Shown piece by piece: positions 43,900-52,410 of a stretch of DNA of 56,011 bases (its first letter is position 1; each line of letters begins with the position of its first letter). The stretch spans positions 1 through 56,011 of the forward strand of contig CAJAHH010000143.1 of assembly GCA_903939515.1 (NCBI GenBank), given 5' to 3'. The notes under the pieces are model-generated. The model had not been told where the DNA came from. It made no database searches and saw only the letters and a list, made by a program, of their open reading frames with translations. The DNA is from an uncultured Verrucomicrobiota bacterium (GTDB lineage: Bacteria > Verrucomicrobiota > Verrucomicrobiia > Limisphaerales > UBA9464). The translations under genes were made by a program, and so were the position numbers.

Positions 43900-46875
43900 A
43901 TGATCTCCGACCCTGATCTTGAAGAGTCCATTTTTAATTCGGCTCTGCTGTTGGAGACACCCGAGGCCCGAGCCGCGTATCTGGACTCCTCGTGCGCTGG
44001 AAAACCTGAGCTTCGTCGGCAGGTGGAGGAACTCATTGCCGCTGGGGAAGCCGCCGGCACCTTTTTGGCTCAACCTGCCTTAGCCATTCCACTCATTGAG
44101 ACACCGGACATCACTTCCAAAGAGAGTGTAACCCCTGCTGGTTTCGAGGTCCTGGGGTCTTACGTGGGACGTTACCGGTTGCTTCAGCTCATCGGCCAGG
44201 GGGGCTGCGGGCGGGTTTTTCTGGCAGAGCAGGAGCAACCGGTTCGCCGGCAGGTCGCACTGAAGGTGATTAAACTGGGCATGGATACGCGGGCGGTGGT
44301 GGCGCGGTTTGAGGCCGAGAGGCAAGCACTCGCATTAATGGACCACCCGCACGTTGCAAAGGTACTGGATGCAGGTGCAACGGAAACCGGGCGGCCATTT
44401 TTTGTCATGGATTTCGTGCGTGGGATCCCAATCACTCGATACTGCGACCAGCACCACCTTGATCTCCATCAGTGTCTCGAATTGTTCATCAAAGTTTGCC
44501 ATGCGGTTCAGCATGCGCACCAAAAAGGGCTCATCCATCGAGACATCAAGCCCTCTAATATTCTAGTCCTATCGGTCGACGGGATTCCTACCCCCAAGGT
44601 CATCGACTTTGGCATCGCCAAGGCGACAGAGAGCCGGCTGACAGAACATACCGTTCACAGCGAGTTGCACCAATTTATCGGCACCCCGGCCTACATGAGC
44701 CCGGAACAGGCGGATATCGGAGTGATCGACATCGATACACGCAGCGACATCTACAGCCTCGGTGTCCTTCTCTACGAACTGCTGGTGGGCAGCACCCCGT
44801 TCAATGGGAAGGAGATGGTGGCCTCGGGCATCGACTCCATGCGTAAGACGATCCGCGAGAAGGAACCAATACGCCCGAGTGCACGCCTCACGAACATGCC
44901 CAGCAGTCGTCTGGCTGGCACCTCCCAGTTGCCCTCCAAATTATGTATGGACCTCGACTGGATTGTCATGATGTGCCTCGAGAAGGACCGTCAGCACCGT
45001 TACCATACTGCAAATGATTTAGCGGCCGATTTGAAGCGGTATCTCAATCATGAGCCGGTCCTCGCTCGCCCGCCCAACCAGCTTTATCGTTTCCTAAAGA
45101 TGGTGCACCGTAACCAGACTGTTTTTGCATCCGTTTTAATTGCAGTATTCATAATGGTGATTGGAACAGTGGTGAGCACTTGGTATGCAGTAAGAGCCAA
45201 TAACGCTGAAAAAGTACAGAGCTACTTACGAATAGAGGCTCAAAAAAAGGAAATCGAATCCAGGAAAAATTATACGAACGAAACAACACTTCGAACAATC
45301 GCTGAAAAATCATTAGAGCAACTTCGTCGTCTTGTGTACATATCAGATATGAATGTAGCCGACCATGCACTGCGAGAAGGCAACATAGGGTCGGCCGTAA
45401 TACTATTAAAAAAACACGTTCCGACAGACGGTCAGTCCGACTTGCGAGGCCTGGAGTGGCGGTACCTTTACGAAAAGACTCGGGGAGATGATCGTCAAAC
45501 ACTGGAACCACATCGCGATGCAACAGCGTGTGTGGAATATTCGCCAGACGGAAAGACGCTGGTCACTTCTAGTTTTGATGGAACAATGAGGGTGTGGAAA
45601 CGTAATCCAGATGGTCGAATCGGGAGCTTTTTTAGCATTACAAACCATGCACGCAGTCGCAAATCGTTCAGCTTTTCATCGAAATCAAATTTCCTTGCGA
45701 TTAACAAAGATAATCAACTAATTATCCTCGATAGTAGCACTTACAAAAACATTTGGGATCTTGGGCTGATTATATTTAAAAGTGATTACAGCAGCCAGAC
45801 ATTTTCTCCGGATGGTCAACAGTTGGCCATAAAGATCAACGAAGGAATTGGTGTCTGGAATATGGACAACAGAAATCGAACGGTTATTGCAGGGACGAAT
45901 TCTAGTTTTGGCAACAATCTAGAATTCTGTTCTAGCAATAAAACATTAGCCGTAGCTAATAGAAACACTGTTCAAATATGGAATACATCTACATTTCAGA
46001 AAGTAGCGGAAAGCCAGCAAACAAGCAGCATGATCACAAGTCTTATTGCTTTAAAAAATGGTGATTATATATTTGTTGGCAGGCGAGATGGGACAATCAC
46101 TTTGCTAAGTGTGCCGAAACTAAATGTAATTAAAAAATGGAAAGCTCATTCTAGTCTGGTTTATGGGCTCGCGATTTCCCCCGATGGAAAAACAATCGCT
46201 TCGGGGGGAGGCGATCAAATCATTAACCTTTGGGGCGTTTCTGAATTAATAAATAGTGGAGCGGCAACTGAATCTTTGAAGTCTCTCCGAGGCCACTGTA
46301 ATCAAATTTGGGCGCTAGCGTTTTCTCCAGATAGCCGATATTTGGCTTCCGGCAGCAAGGATGGTGTCATTAATCAATGGGATTTACTGGTTGAAGGAAT
46401 TCCCAAGTTTTCTGAAGTTTCAGAGGGTTCTAAACAAAATTTACCGCAACAGATAAATTTAGAGTTGGCTGTTAATCCATATCCTGATGACATATATGAT
46501 TCATCTAACAATATTACAGCGCATTCGCGCGAACATGGATATGGATTAGATATCATAGAAACGCGGACGGGTCACATTAAATGGATATTTAAAAACGGTT
46601 CTGTAAAAAGACTATCAAGCATGAATTTTTCAAGGTCAGATAAGTTGATAGGTATTGGAGGGCATGATAATATTATTCGTATACTTGAAACAGCGACTGG
46701 AAAACTACACTCCAAAATGACGGGGCACTTTTCTGCGGTGAGTGCATTAATTTTCTCTCAAGACGATCAAAATATTATATCCGGCGGCACAGATGGCATG
46801 ATTAAAATATGGGATACTGAAACCGGTAGAGAAATAATTTCTTTAGATACAAAAAGGGTTTTGTGCGTGATTTAA
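43900..46875 (+). CDS. Transmembrane Ser/Thr protein kinase with WD40 repeats (frameshifted end)
   Basis: A 991-residue protein. The kinase domain (about residues 92-385) is complete: glycine loop IGQGGCGRVF, Lys122 in VALKVIK, catalytic HRDIKPSN (Asp215), DFG (236-238) and GTPAYMSPEQ. A single membrane helix lies at about 408-430 (ASVLIAVFIMVIGTVVS), then a coiled segment, then eight WD40-like blades such as YSPDGKTLVTSSFDGTMRVW and FSPDSRYLASGSKDGVINQW. The kinase half is GC-rich, while the sensor half from about 45150 is clearly AT-rich. The frame stops at 46873 in mid-blade, but a -1 shift at an A5G3 run (46851-46858) continues the blade to 47015. Downstream of the ECF sigma gene, it probably regulates that sigma factor. 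Confidence 0.9.
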   Translation: MISDPDLEESIFNSALLLETPEARAAYLDSSCAGKPELRRQVEELIAAGEAAGTFLAQPALAIPLIETPDITSKESVTPAGFEVLGSYVGRYRLLQLIGQGGCGRVFLAEQEQPVRRQVALKVIKLGMDTRAVVARFEAERQALALMDHPHVAKVLDAGATETGRPFFVMDFVRGIPITRYCDQHHLDLHQCLELFIKVCHAVQHAHQKGLIHRDIKPSNILVLSVDGIPTPKVIDFGIAKATESRLTEHTVHSELHQFIGTPAYMSPEQADIGVIDIDTRSDIYSLGVLLYELLVGSTPFNGKEMVASGIDSMRKTIREKEPIRPSARLTNMPSSRLAGTSQLPSKLCMDLDWIVMMCLEKDRQHRYHTANDLAADLKRYLNHEPVLARPPNQLYRFLKMVHRNQTVFASVLIAVFIMVIGTVVSTWYAVRANNAEKVQSYLRIEAQKKEIESRKNYTNETTLRTIAEKSLEQLRRLVYISDMNVADHALREGNIGSAVILLKKHVPTDGQSDLRGLEWRYLYEKTRGDDRQTLEPHRDATACVEYSPDGKTLVTSSFDGTMRVWKRNPDGRIGSFFSITNHARSRKSFSFSSKSNFLAINKDNQLIILDSSTYKNIWDLGLIIFKSDYSSQTFSPDGQQLAIKINEGIGVWNMDNRNRTVIAGTNSSFGNNLEFCSSNKTLAVANRNTVQIWNTSTFQKVAESQQTSSMITSLIALKNGDYIFVGRRDGTITLLSVPKLNVIKKWKAHSSLVYGLAISPDGKTIASGGGDQIINLWGVSELINSGAATESLKSLRGHCNQIWALAFSPDSRYLASGSKDGVINQWDLLVEGIPKFSEVSEGSKQNLPQQINLELAVNPYPDDIYDSSNNITAHSREHGYGLDIIETRTGHIKWIFKNGSVKRLSSMNFSRSDKLIGIGGHDNIIRILETATGKLHSKMTGHFSAVSALIFSQDDQNIISGGTDGMIKIWDTETGREIISLDTKRVLCVI

Positions 46876-47015
46876 AGTTTGACTCAAAATTTAATACATT
46901 AACTGCATATTTCGACCGTCAAAACGAGGGTGTGTTCGAAATAAAGTTTCCTAATCTATCCGAAATAGATTCTTCAGTGATAATGGGTTTTAGCGATTCA
47001 GATCCGCAGGATTAA
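46854..47015 (+). other. Out-of-frame continuation of the kinase WD40 domain
   Basis: Read one base back from the kinase frame, the sequence continues GFVRDLKFDSKFNTLTAYFD and then EGVFEIKFPNLSEID, and ends in a stop at 47013-47015. This is a normal WD40 blade end (x-VRDLxFxxxxxTL) with the same AT-rich codons as the blades before it. The likely cause is a one-base loss in the aaaaaggg run, a sequencing error, or programmed slippage. Confidence 0.65.
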
Positions 47016-47447
47016 AGTAGGTTGCTCAGATCGGCGGTTCTGCTCCGAAGGCGAAGTTGGTGGAGAGAAGGAGCCCAATGATGAGAGACTGGGCCGTACT
47101 TGGGACTGGCCGAAGGCAGAGGGAGGACACCCTAGGCCTAGGGGCTGTCACAGAGGTTGGATCGTGGGCGCGGCCACGCGCTCAGCAACAACAGGATGAG
47201 GTTCAACGCATTGCTTCAGCGCTCTGACGAGGACTCTCCCCGAGGAGTACAGGCGCGCGAGCGCTGAGTCATGGATAGCGAGCGCAGGCTGCGAACTGCA
47301 GGACTCATTCGGAGAATTCAGCCCGAAGCGGGGGTACGGTGCTACCGCAGGCCCACTAGGGTTGAGCCTCCGAAGCCCAGGGAACCAGCGCGGAGGCGGG
47401 ATCATGCAAAAGGATCCCCCCACCGCTCTTATCGGCCGTTGCCTATC
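47016..47447. other. Convergent intergenic region between the kinase and secA
   Basis: No gene seen in these 432 bases. A perfect 14-base palindrome, ccctaggcctaggg, lies at 47130-47143. No hairpin with T-run was found as a secA terminator. Confidence 0.45.
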
Positions 47448-50400
47448 CTATTGGCCGCAGCACTTCTTGTATTTTTTGCCGCTGCCGCAGGGGCAGACGT
47501 CGTTGCGGCCCACACGGGGAACCGCATGCACCGGTTGCGCCTTGGACAACACTTCGTTGGCTTCGCTAACCAGGTTGCTGGACTCTGCCAAAGAGGCTGG
47601 ATCCTGGAACGGGGCTGCCGTCTCGTGGGTGGTCGTCTGCGGCAGGTTTTGCAGGAACTGCTCGAAAGCCATGAGGCTCGAGGCGCTGCGGAAGATGTTA
47701 TGGCAGATCTCCGACTTGATGTTGACCATCAGGGCGTCGAACAGCTTGAAGGCCTCGGCCTTGTACTCGATGAGCGGATCCCGCTGGCCGTAGGCGCGCA
47801 GACCGATGGAGTTGCGCAGTGAATCCATCCCGTAGAGGTGTTCCTGCCAGAGGCGGTCGATGGCATCGAGGATCGTGTAGCGCTCAATGTTGGCCAACGC
47901 GTCGATGCGCTCGAAGCTCACCTTCAGCTCATAGGAGTCACGGATGGACTTCGAAATGAAGTTCAGCACCGAGAACTGAGCCTCGCTCAGACCATCGAAC
48001 ATCGACCCCTCCACCGGAGCCACCTTGCCCGCACGGGCGGCCTTGAGGATTTCTTCCTCGGGCATCCCCAGTGGGAAGTTCAGGTTCACCCAGTCGGCCA
48101 TGCCGCGGATGTCCCAATCACCCGGGTCCGAATCGCGGTGCGTGAACTGCTCCACCTTCTGCAGGACGACCTCTTCCATGATGTCCATCAGGCGATCCCG
48201 AACATCGTCAGCATGAATAATGTCGTTGCGGAAGCCATACACGACCTCGCGCTGCTTATTCATCACGTCGTCGTACTCGAGCGTGCGCTTGCGCTGCTGG
48301 AAGTAATGACCTTCGACACGCTTCTGCGCCGTCTGGATCGACCGGTTGAGCAGCGGGTGCTCGAGCTCTTGGCCTTCCTCAAGGCCCATGCGCTCCATGA
48401 CCTTGGTGATGCGCTCGGAGCCGAAGAGACGCATCAAGTCATCTTCGAGCGAGATGAAGAAATGGGAAGAACCCGGATCGCCCTGACGCGAGCAGCGGCC
48501 GCGCAACTGGCGGTCAATGCGGCGCGATTCATGGCGCTCGGTGCAGAGCACGTGCAGGCCGCCCAACTCGGCGACCCCGGCCCCCAGTTTGATGTCGGTG
48601 CCGCGACCGGCCATGTTGGTGGCGATGGTCAATGATCCCTTCTGACCCGCGCGGGCCACAATTTCGGCCTCCTGCTCGTGGTATTTCGCGTTGAGCACCG
48701 AATGCACGATGCCTTCCTTTTTGAGCATCCGACTGAGCATCTCGCTCGATTCCACGGAAATGGTTCCCACCAAGATCGGTCGACCTTGCGTGTGCAATTC
48801 CTTCAGCTCCTTGAGCACCGCGTTGAACTTCTCGCGCCGGGTCTTGTAGACCGTGTCGTTGGAGTCTTTGCGGATATTGGGCCGGTTGGTCGGGATGGTC
48901 AGCACCCCCAGCTTGTAAATGTCGAAGAACTCCTGAGCCTCGGTCTCGGCCGTGCCGGTCATGCCCGCCAGCTTGGTGTAGAGGCGGAAGTAGTTCTGGA
49001 TGGTGATCGTGGCCAGCGTCTGGGTTTCGCGCTCGATCTGGACGTTCTCCTTGGCCTCGACCGCCTGGTGCAGTCCCTCACTCCAACGCCGACCGCTCAT
49101 GAGACGGCCGGTGTGCTCATCGACGATGATGACCTTGTTGTCTTGCACCACGTATTGGACGTCGCGCTCGTAGAGGCAGTAGGCCTTGAGCAGTTGGCTC
49201 AGCGCGTGAATGACGCCCGCCTTCTCCTCGAATTGCGCCTGAATGCCACCCTTGGCTTCCATGCGCCCTTTGGCGTCGAGCTCGGTCGAGGTGTCGATCT
49301 GGTGGTAGAGCGTGGGCAGGTCGGGCAGCACGAAGGAGTCGGGATCGTTCGGGCTGAGATGGGCACGGCCCTTTTCGGTGAGGTCGGCCTCGTGGGACTT
49401 CTCCTCGATGGCGAAAAACAGTTCCTCCTTCTGGGCGTACAGTTCCTTCTTGGACTGGTCGGTGAGCAGCTGAGCTTCGTAGCGCTGCACCAACTGCTGG
49501 TTGCGGGGCTCCTCGAAGACGCGCATGAGGCCTTCGGAGCGCGGTTGGCCGAGTTTGGATCGGTACAGCAGCATGCCGATCTCCTGTTCCAGATCGGCGG
49601 CGTTCTTGGGCGGGACGCCGTTTTCAGGGCGCAGCTTAGGAATGAGGGCCTCGGCTTCGCGCAGGAAGCGGTTGCAAAGTTCCTGCTGGGCTTGGACCAG
49701 GCGTTGGACCGCCGGCTTGAACTCGACGAACTTCTGGTCCATCGACACGACCGCGGGACCCGAGATGATCAGCGGGGTTCGCGCTTCATCGATGAGGATG
49801 GAATCTACTTCGTCCACGATGGCGAAATAGTGGCCCCGCTGGACCTGCTCTTCTTTGCGGGTGGCCATGCCATTGTCGCGCAAGTAGTCGAAGCCGAACT
49901 CGGCGTTGGTGCCGTAGGTGATGTCGCACTGGTACATCTCCCGACGCACCGACGGCGGTTGGTCATGCAAAATGCAGCCGACGCTGAGGCCGAGGAACGT
50001 GTAGACATGGCCCATCCAGTCGGAGTCGCGCGCCGCCAGGTAGTCGTTGACGGTGACCACATGCACACCACGTCCGGTTAGGGCGTTCAGGTAAACGGGC
50101 ATGGTTCCGACGAGCGTCTTGCCCTCGCCAGTGGCCATTTCTGCGATCCGGCCCAGATGCAGCCCCATGCCGCCAATGAGCTGCACGTCGAAGGGGACCA
50201 TTTCCCAGCGGATGGGATGTCCGCGGACCTCGACCTCGGTGCCGCAAAGACGGCGGCAGGCGTTTTTGACGACGGCGAAGGCTTCGGGGATCAGGGCTTC
50301 GAGCTCACGCTTTAACTCATCGTTGTCCTGGATGGTCGACAGCCGGGCCTTCCAAGCGGCGGTCTTCTCGCGAAGCACCGACTCCGGCTGCGACTGCAGT

Positions 50401-50501
50401 TCCTGCTCGATCTGGTTGATCCGGGCAACGAGCGGACGGAGGCGCTTGACCTCACGGTCATTGCGGGACCCGAATATCTTACGGAAAATCAGACCGATCA
50501 T
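47448..50501 (-). CDS. secA: Preprotein translocase ATPase SecA
   Basis: The motor of Sec export, 1017 residues. The nucleotide-binding domain begins with the Walker A loop MATGEGKTLVGT (about residues 113-124). GTNAEFGFDYLRDN, VDEVDSILIDEARTPLIISG and AYCLYERDVQYVVQDNKVIIVDEHTGR follow. The second motor domain has NMAGRGTDIKL and GRCSRQGDPGSSHFF. The C-terminus ends in a zinc site for SecB or ribosome binding (CPCGSGKKYKKCCGQ). Escherichia coli SecA has 901 residues; the extra length is mainly an insertion at about residues 285-410 within the first motor domain, as in Bacteroidetes-type SecA. It is a single gene divergent from the RND-type adaptor. Essential housekeeping function. Confidence 0.98.
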   Translation of the reverse strand: MIGLIFRKIFGSRNDREVKRLRPLVARINQIEQELQSQPESVLREKTAAWKARLSTIQDNDELKRELEALIPEAFAVVKNACRRLCGTEVEVRGHPIRWEMVPFDVQLIGGMGLHLGRIAEMATGEGKTLVGTMPVYLNALTGRGVHVVTVNDYLAARDSDWMGHVYTFLGLSVGCILHDQPPSVRREMYQCDITYGTNAEFGFDYLRDNGMATRKEEQVQRGHYFAIVDEVDSILIDEARTPLIISGPAVVSMDQKFVEFKPAVQRLVQAQQELCNRFLREAEALIPKLRPENGVPPKNAADLEQEIGMLLYRSKLGQPRSEGLMRVFEEPRNQQLVQRYEAQLLTDQSKKELYAQKEELFFAIEEKSHEADLTEKGRAHLSPNDPDSFVLPDLPTLYHQIDTSTELDAKGRMEAKGGIQAQFEEKAGVIHALSQLLKAYCLYERDVQYVVQDNKVIIVDEHTGRLMSGRRWSEGLHQAVEAKENVQIERETQTLATITIQNYFRLYTKLAGMTGTAETEAQEFFDIYKLGVLTIPTNRPNIRKDSNDTVYKTRREKFNAVLKELKELHTQGRPILVGTISVESSEMLSRMLKKEGIVHSVLNAKYHEQEAEIVARAGQKGSLTIATNMAGRGTDIKLGAGVAELGGLHVLCTERHESRRIDRQLRGRCSRQGDPGSSHFFISLEDDLMRLFGSERITKVMERMGLEEGQELEHPLLNRSIQTAQKRVEGHYFQQRKRTLEYDDVMNKQREVVYGFRNDIIHADDVRDRLMDIMEEVVLQKVEQFTHRDSDPGDWDIRGMADWVNLNFPLGMPEEEILKAARAGKVAPVEGSMFDGLSEAQFSVLNFISKSIRDSYELKVSFERIDALANIERYTILDAIDRLWQEHLYGMDSLRNSIGLRAYGQRDPLIEYKAEAFKLFDALMVNIKSEICHNIFRSASSLMAFEQFLQNLPQTTTHETAAPFQDPASLAESSNLVSEANEVLSKAQPVHAVPRVGRNDVCPCGSGKKYKKCCGQ

Positions 50502-50730
50502 GGGTGTCTCAATTTAAAGAACCGGCAAGCTAAGTAACCCCACTCCCAGCGTCAAAGGCTTTGACCGGAACTCGGCGGCCTGTTTCAGAGCAAGGTCCGA
50601 GGTTATTAGCCTCTTCCGAGGGTGTGATGAGGCTTCGCGGGACAAAGGCAGAAGCCTTGCTTCTCCAGAGTAGGTCCGACTTTGATCTGGCGCGGGATTC
50701 CCACACCCGGGCAGCCTCATCGGCATCTGC

Positions 50731-51822
50731 ATGAAGCGCTTCGTTCACCCCCTGATCTCCAGCACCGTCTTGGCCTTGGTGAGCGCTTGGATCGCCAGCG
50801 GCTGCAAGCCGGCTACCACGCCCGGTGCGGTTACGGCCAAGGGGGCTGGCGGCATGGTCTTTCAGGTTGTGGCGGTGGAGGCTCGCCTGCAGCCCGTGGC
50901 CGAGGTGGTCTCGTTGGTGGGAACCGTGACCCCCAATGAGTCGGTGGAAATTAAATCCGAAACCGATGGTGTGGTGCAGACAATAGGCTTCTCTGAGGGT
51001 CAGTCGGTCGAGGCGGGTGCGCTCCTGCTGTCTCTCGATCATACGAAGTTCCAGGCAGCCCTGCAGGAATCCGAGGCTTCGCTGGAGTTGAGTCGGGCCA
51101 ATTTTGAGCGGGCCCAGCAGATGTTCCGGGGCAAGCTGATTGCTCAGCAGGAGTTCGATCAGGCATCGGCGACCTTTCAGGTCAACCAGAGTGCCGTCGA
51201 GCTGCGCCGCCGGTTGCTCAAAGACGCCCGCATCGTGGCTCCCTTTTCGGGTACCACCGGAGCCCGTCAGATTAGTCCGGGCCAAGTCATCTCCCGCAAC
51301 ACGCCGCTCACCACCTTGGTGGACCTTTCAGTGATGAAGGTGGAGCTGAGTCTGCCGGAACGGTTCCTCGGCCAGGTGCGTATTGGTCAGAAGGTAGACT
51401 TTTATGTGGATGCTTATCCGAAGGAGCGTTTTTCGGGTGAGGTCTATTTCATTTCCCCGCAATTGGACCCAGGCACCCGGACCGCCTTGGTTAAGGCTCG
51501 CGTGGCCAATCCGGAGGCGCGCCTTCGGGGCGGGATGCTGGCCCAGTTGGGCTTGTCGGTGCGACTCCGGGAATCGGCATTGGTCATTCCGGAGCCATCG
51601 GTGATGGCCAGTGGAGACACCAACATGGTCTTTGTGGTCAGTCCTCAAAATCAGGCCGTGATGCGTCCGGTTCGCCTGGGAATGCGCTTGGCCGGCAAGG
51701 TTGAAGTTCTCAGTGGTATCGAACCGGGCGAGAAGGTGGTGGTGGAGGGTGGGAAGAAGATTTTCCCTGGGGCTCCCCTCAAGCTTTCGGGACCGGAGTC
51801 CACTGCACCCTACTTGCAGTAA
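50731..51822 (+). CDS. RND/HlyD-type efflux periplasmic adaptor, probable lipoprotein
   Basis: A 363-residue membrane fusion protein. The N-terminal hydrophobic segment ends in AWIASGC, a plausible lipoprotein cleavage site. The lipoyl-like half motifs (VEIKSETDGVVQTIGFSEGQSVEAG and ARIVAPFSGTTGARQISPGQVI) flank a helical hairpin (LELSRANFERAQQMFRGKLI). A beta barrel and membrane-proximal domain follow (FLGQVRIGQKVDFYVDAYPKE and RLGMRLAGKVEVLSGIEPGE). Such adaptors link an inner-membrane RND pump to an outer-membrane channel. No pump or channel gene follows: downstream are a small unassigned gene and the convergent pnp. The partners must be encoded elsewhere or lost. Confidence 0.9.
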   Translation: MKRFVHPLISSTVLALVSAWIASGCKPATTPGAVTAKGAGGMVFQVVAVEARLQPVAEVVSLVGTVTPNESVEIKSETDGVVQTIGFSEGQSVEAGALLLSLDHTKFQAALQESEASLELSRANFERAQQMFRGKLIAQQEFDQASATFQVNQSAVELRRRLLKDARIVAPFSGTTGARQISPGQVISRNTPLTTLVDLSVMKVELSLPERFLGQVRIGQKVDFYVDAYPKERFSGEVYFISPQLDPGTRTALVKARVANPEARLRGGMLAQLGLSVRLRESALVIPEPSVMASGDTNMVFVVSPQNQAVMRPVRLGMRLAGKVEVLSGIEPGEKVVVEGGKKIFPGAPLKLSGPESTAPYLQ

Positions 51823-51948
51823 TCGCTGACGAGTGCCTGCTGGGCTGCGGGCCTGACGCAGAAAGTTTGTTTGCTGGGATCAGAAACAGATTGACCCCAA
51901 CAGAGTGTCCGAGGCCTTCTTTTCGGTGTTACCCCTGTTACACCGAGC

Positions 51949-52299
51949 ATGAGCGAGGCTTCGTCCATGACCTTGCGCCAGCGTCTGGCCACCGTGCGTG
52001 CTTGTGAGCCCGCCGACGTGGGGCTCTGGGCGTTGATGGAGTGCGTTTCTCCTTGGAAACGGTCTCTGTACCAGCTGGCTCGATGGATTCAGCCCAAGGC
52101 CTTTGCTCAGGATGTTAGCGTGGTGGAGGACGCTCTGAATGCCACGCGGCCGGAGCAGGTGAAGTTGGCCATCACCGACTTGCACGACCGGGCCCGCCGC
52201 CGGCCGGTCTTTTGGAGGGATTCGTTGGGTTTGCGGGTCTCCGGGCGACGGTTGTTGGTCATGGCCCAGTTGGGTTTTCAGAGTGCGTCGTTGCAGTGA
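51949..52299 (+). CDS. Small hypothetical protein
   Basis: A 116-residue frame with no recognised family. It looks helical and basic (MTLRQRLATVRACEPADVGL, WALMECVSPWKRSLYQLARW, VKLAITDLHDRARRRPVFW) and lacks membrane segments or a signal. It lies 126 bases after the adaptor gene on the same strand and before the pnp terminator. A longer antisense frame (51880-52362) reads as low-complexity, basic sequence, so the plus strand is the better choice. Confidence 0.5.
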   Translation: MSEASSMTLRQRLATVRACEPADVGLWALMECVSPWKRSLYQLARWIQPKAFAQDVSVVEDALNATRPEQVKLAITDLHDRARRRPVFWRDSLGLRVSGRRLLVMAQLGFQSASLQ

Positions 52300-52360
52300 A
52301 CTCCTCTTCGGTAGCCGTTCTTCGACAGCACTTTTCTTTGGGTGACACAGCGTCCCCAAC

Positions 52361-52390
52361 AAAAAAGGCGCCTGCGTTGCCGCAGGCGCC
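52361..52390 (-). terminator. Rho-independent terminator of pnp
   Basis: On the minus strand a perfect 10-base-pair stem (ggcgcctgcg and cgcaggcgcc) with a 4-base loop is followed by six T residues (52361-52366), 20 bases past the pnp stop. It is a textbook intrinsic terminator. Confidence 0.92.
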
Positions 52391-52410
52391 CTTGAGATAC
52401 GTTGAGTGGA

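Noticed and set aside
46849-46857. Canonical -1 programmed frameshift heptamer
   Set aside because: The in-frame sequence aca aaa agg does not fit X-XXY-YYZ, so programmed slippage is only one option beside mutation or sequence error.
48678-50081. 467-codon open frame on the strand opposite secA
   Set aside because: It lies fully inside secA, whose protein is unmistakable. The antisense product is repetitive in Leu, Val and Asp with no motif, as expected from reading a GC-rich gene backwards.
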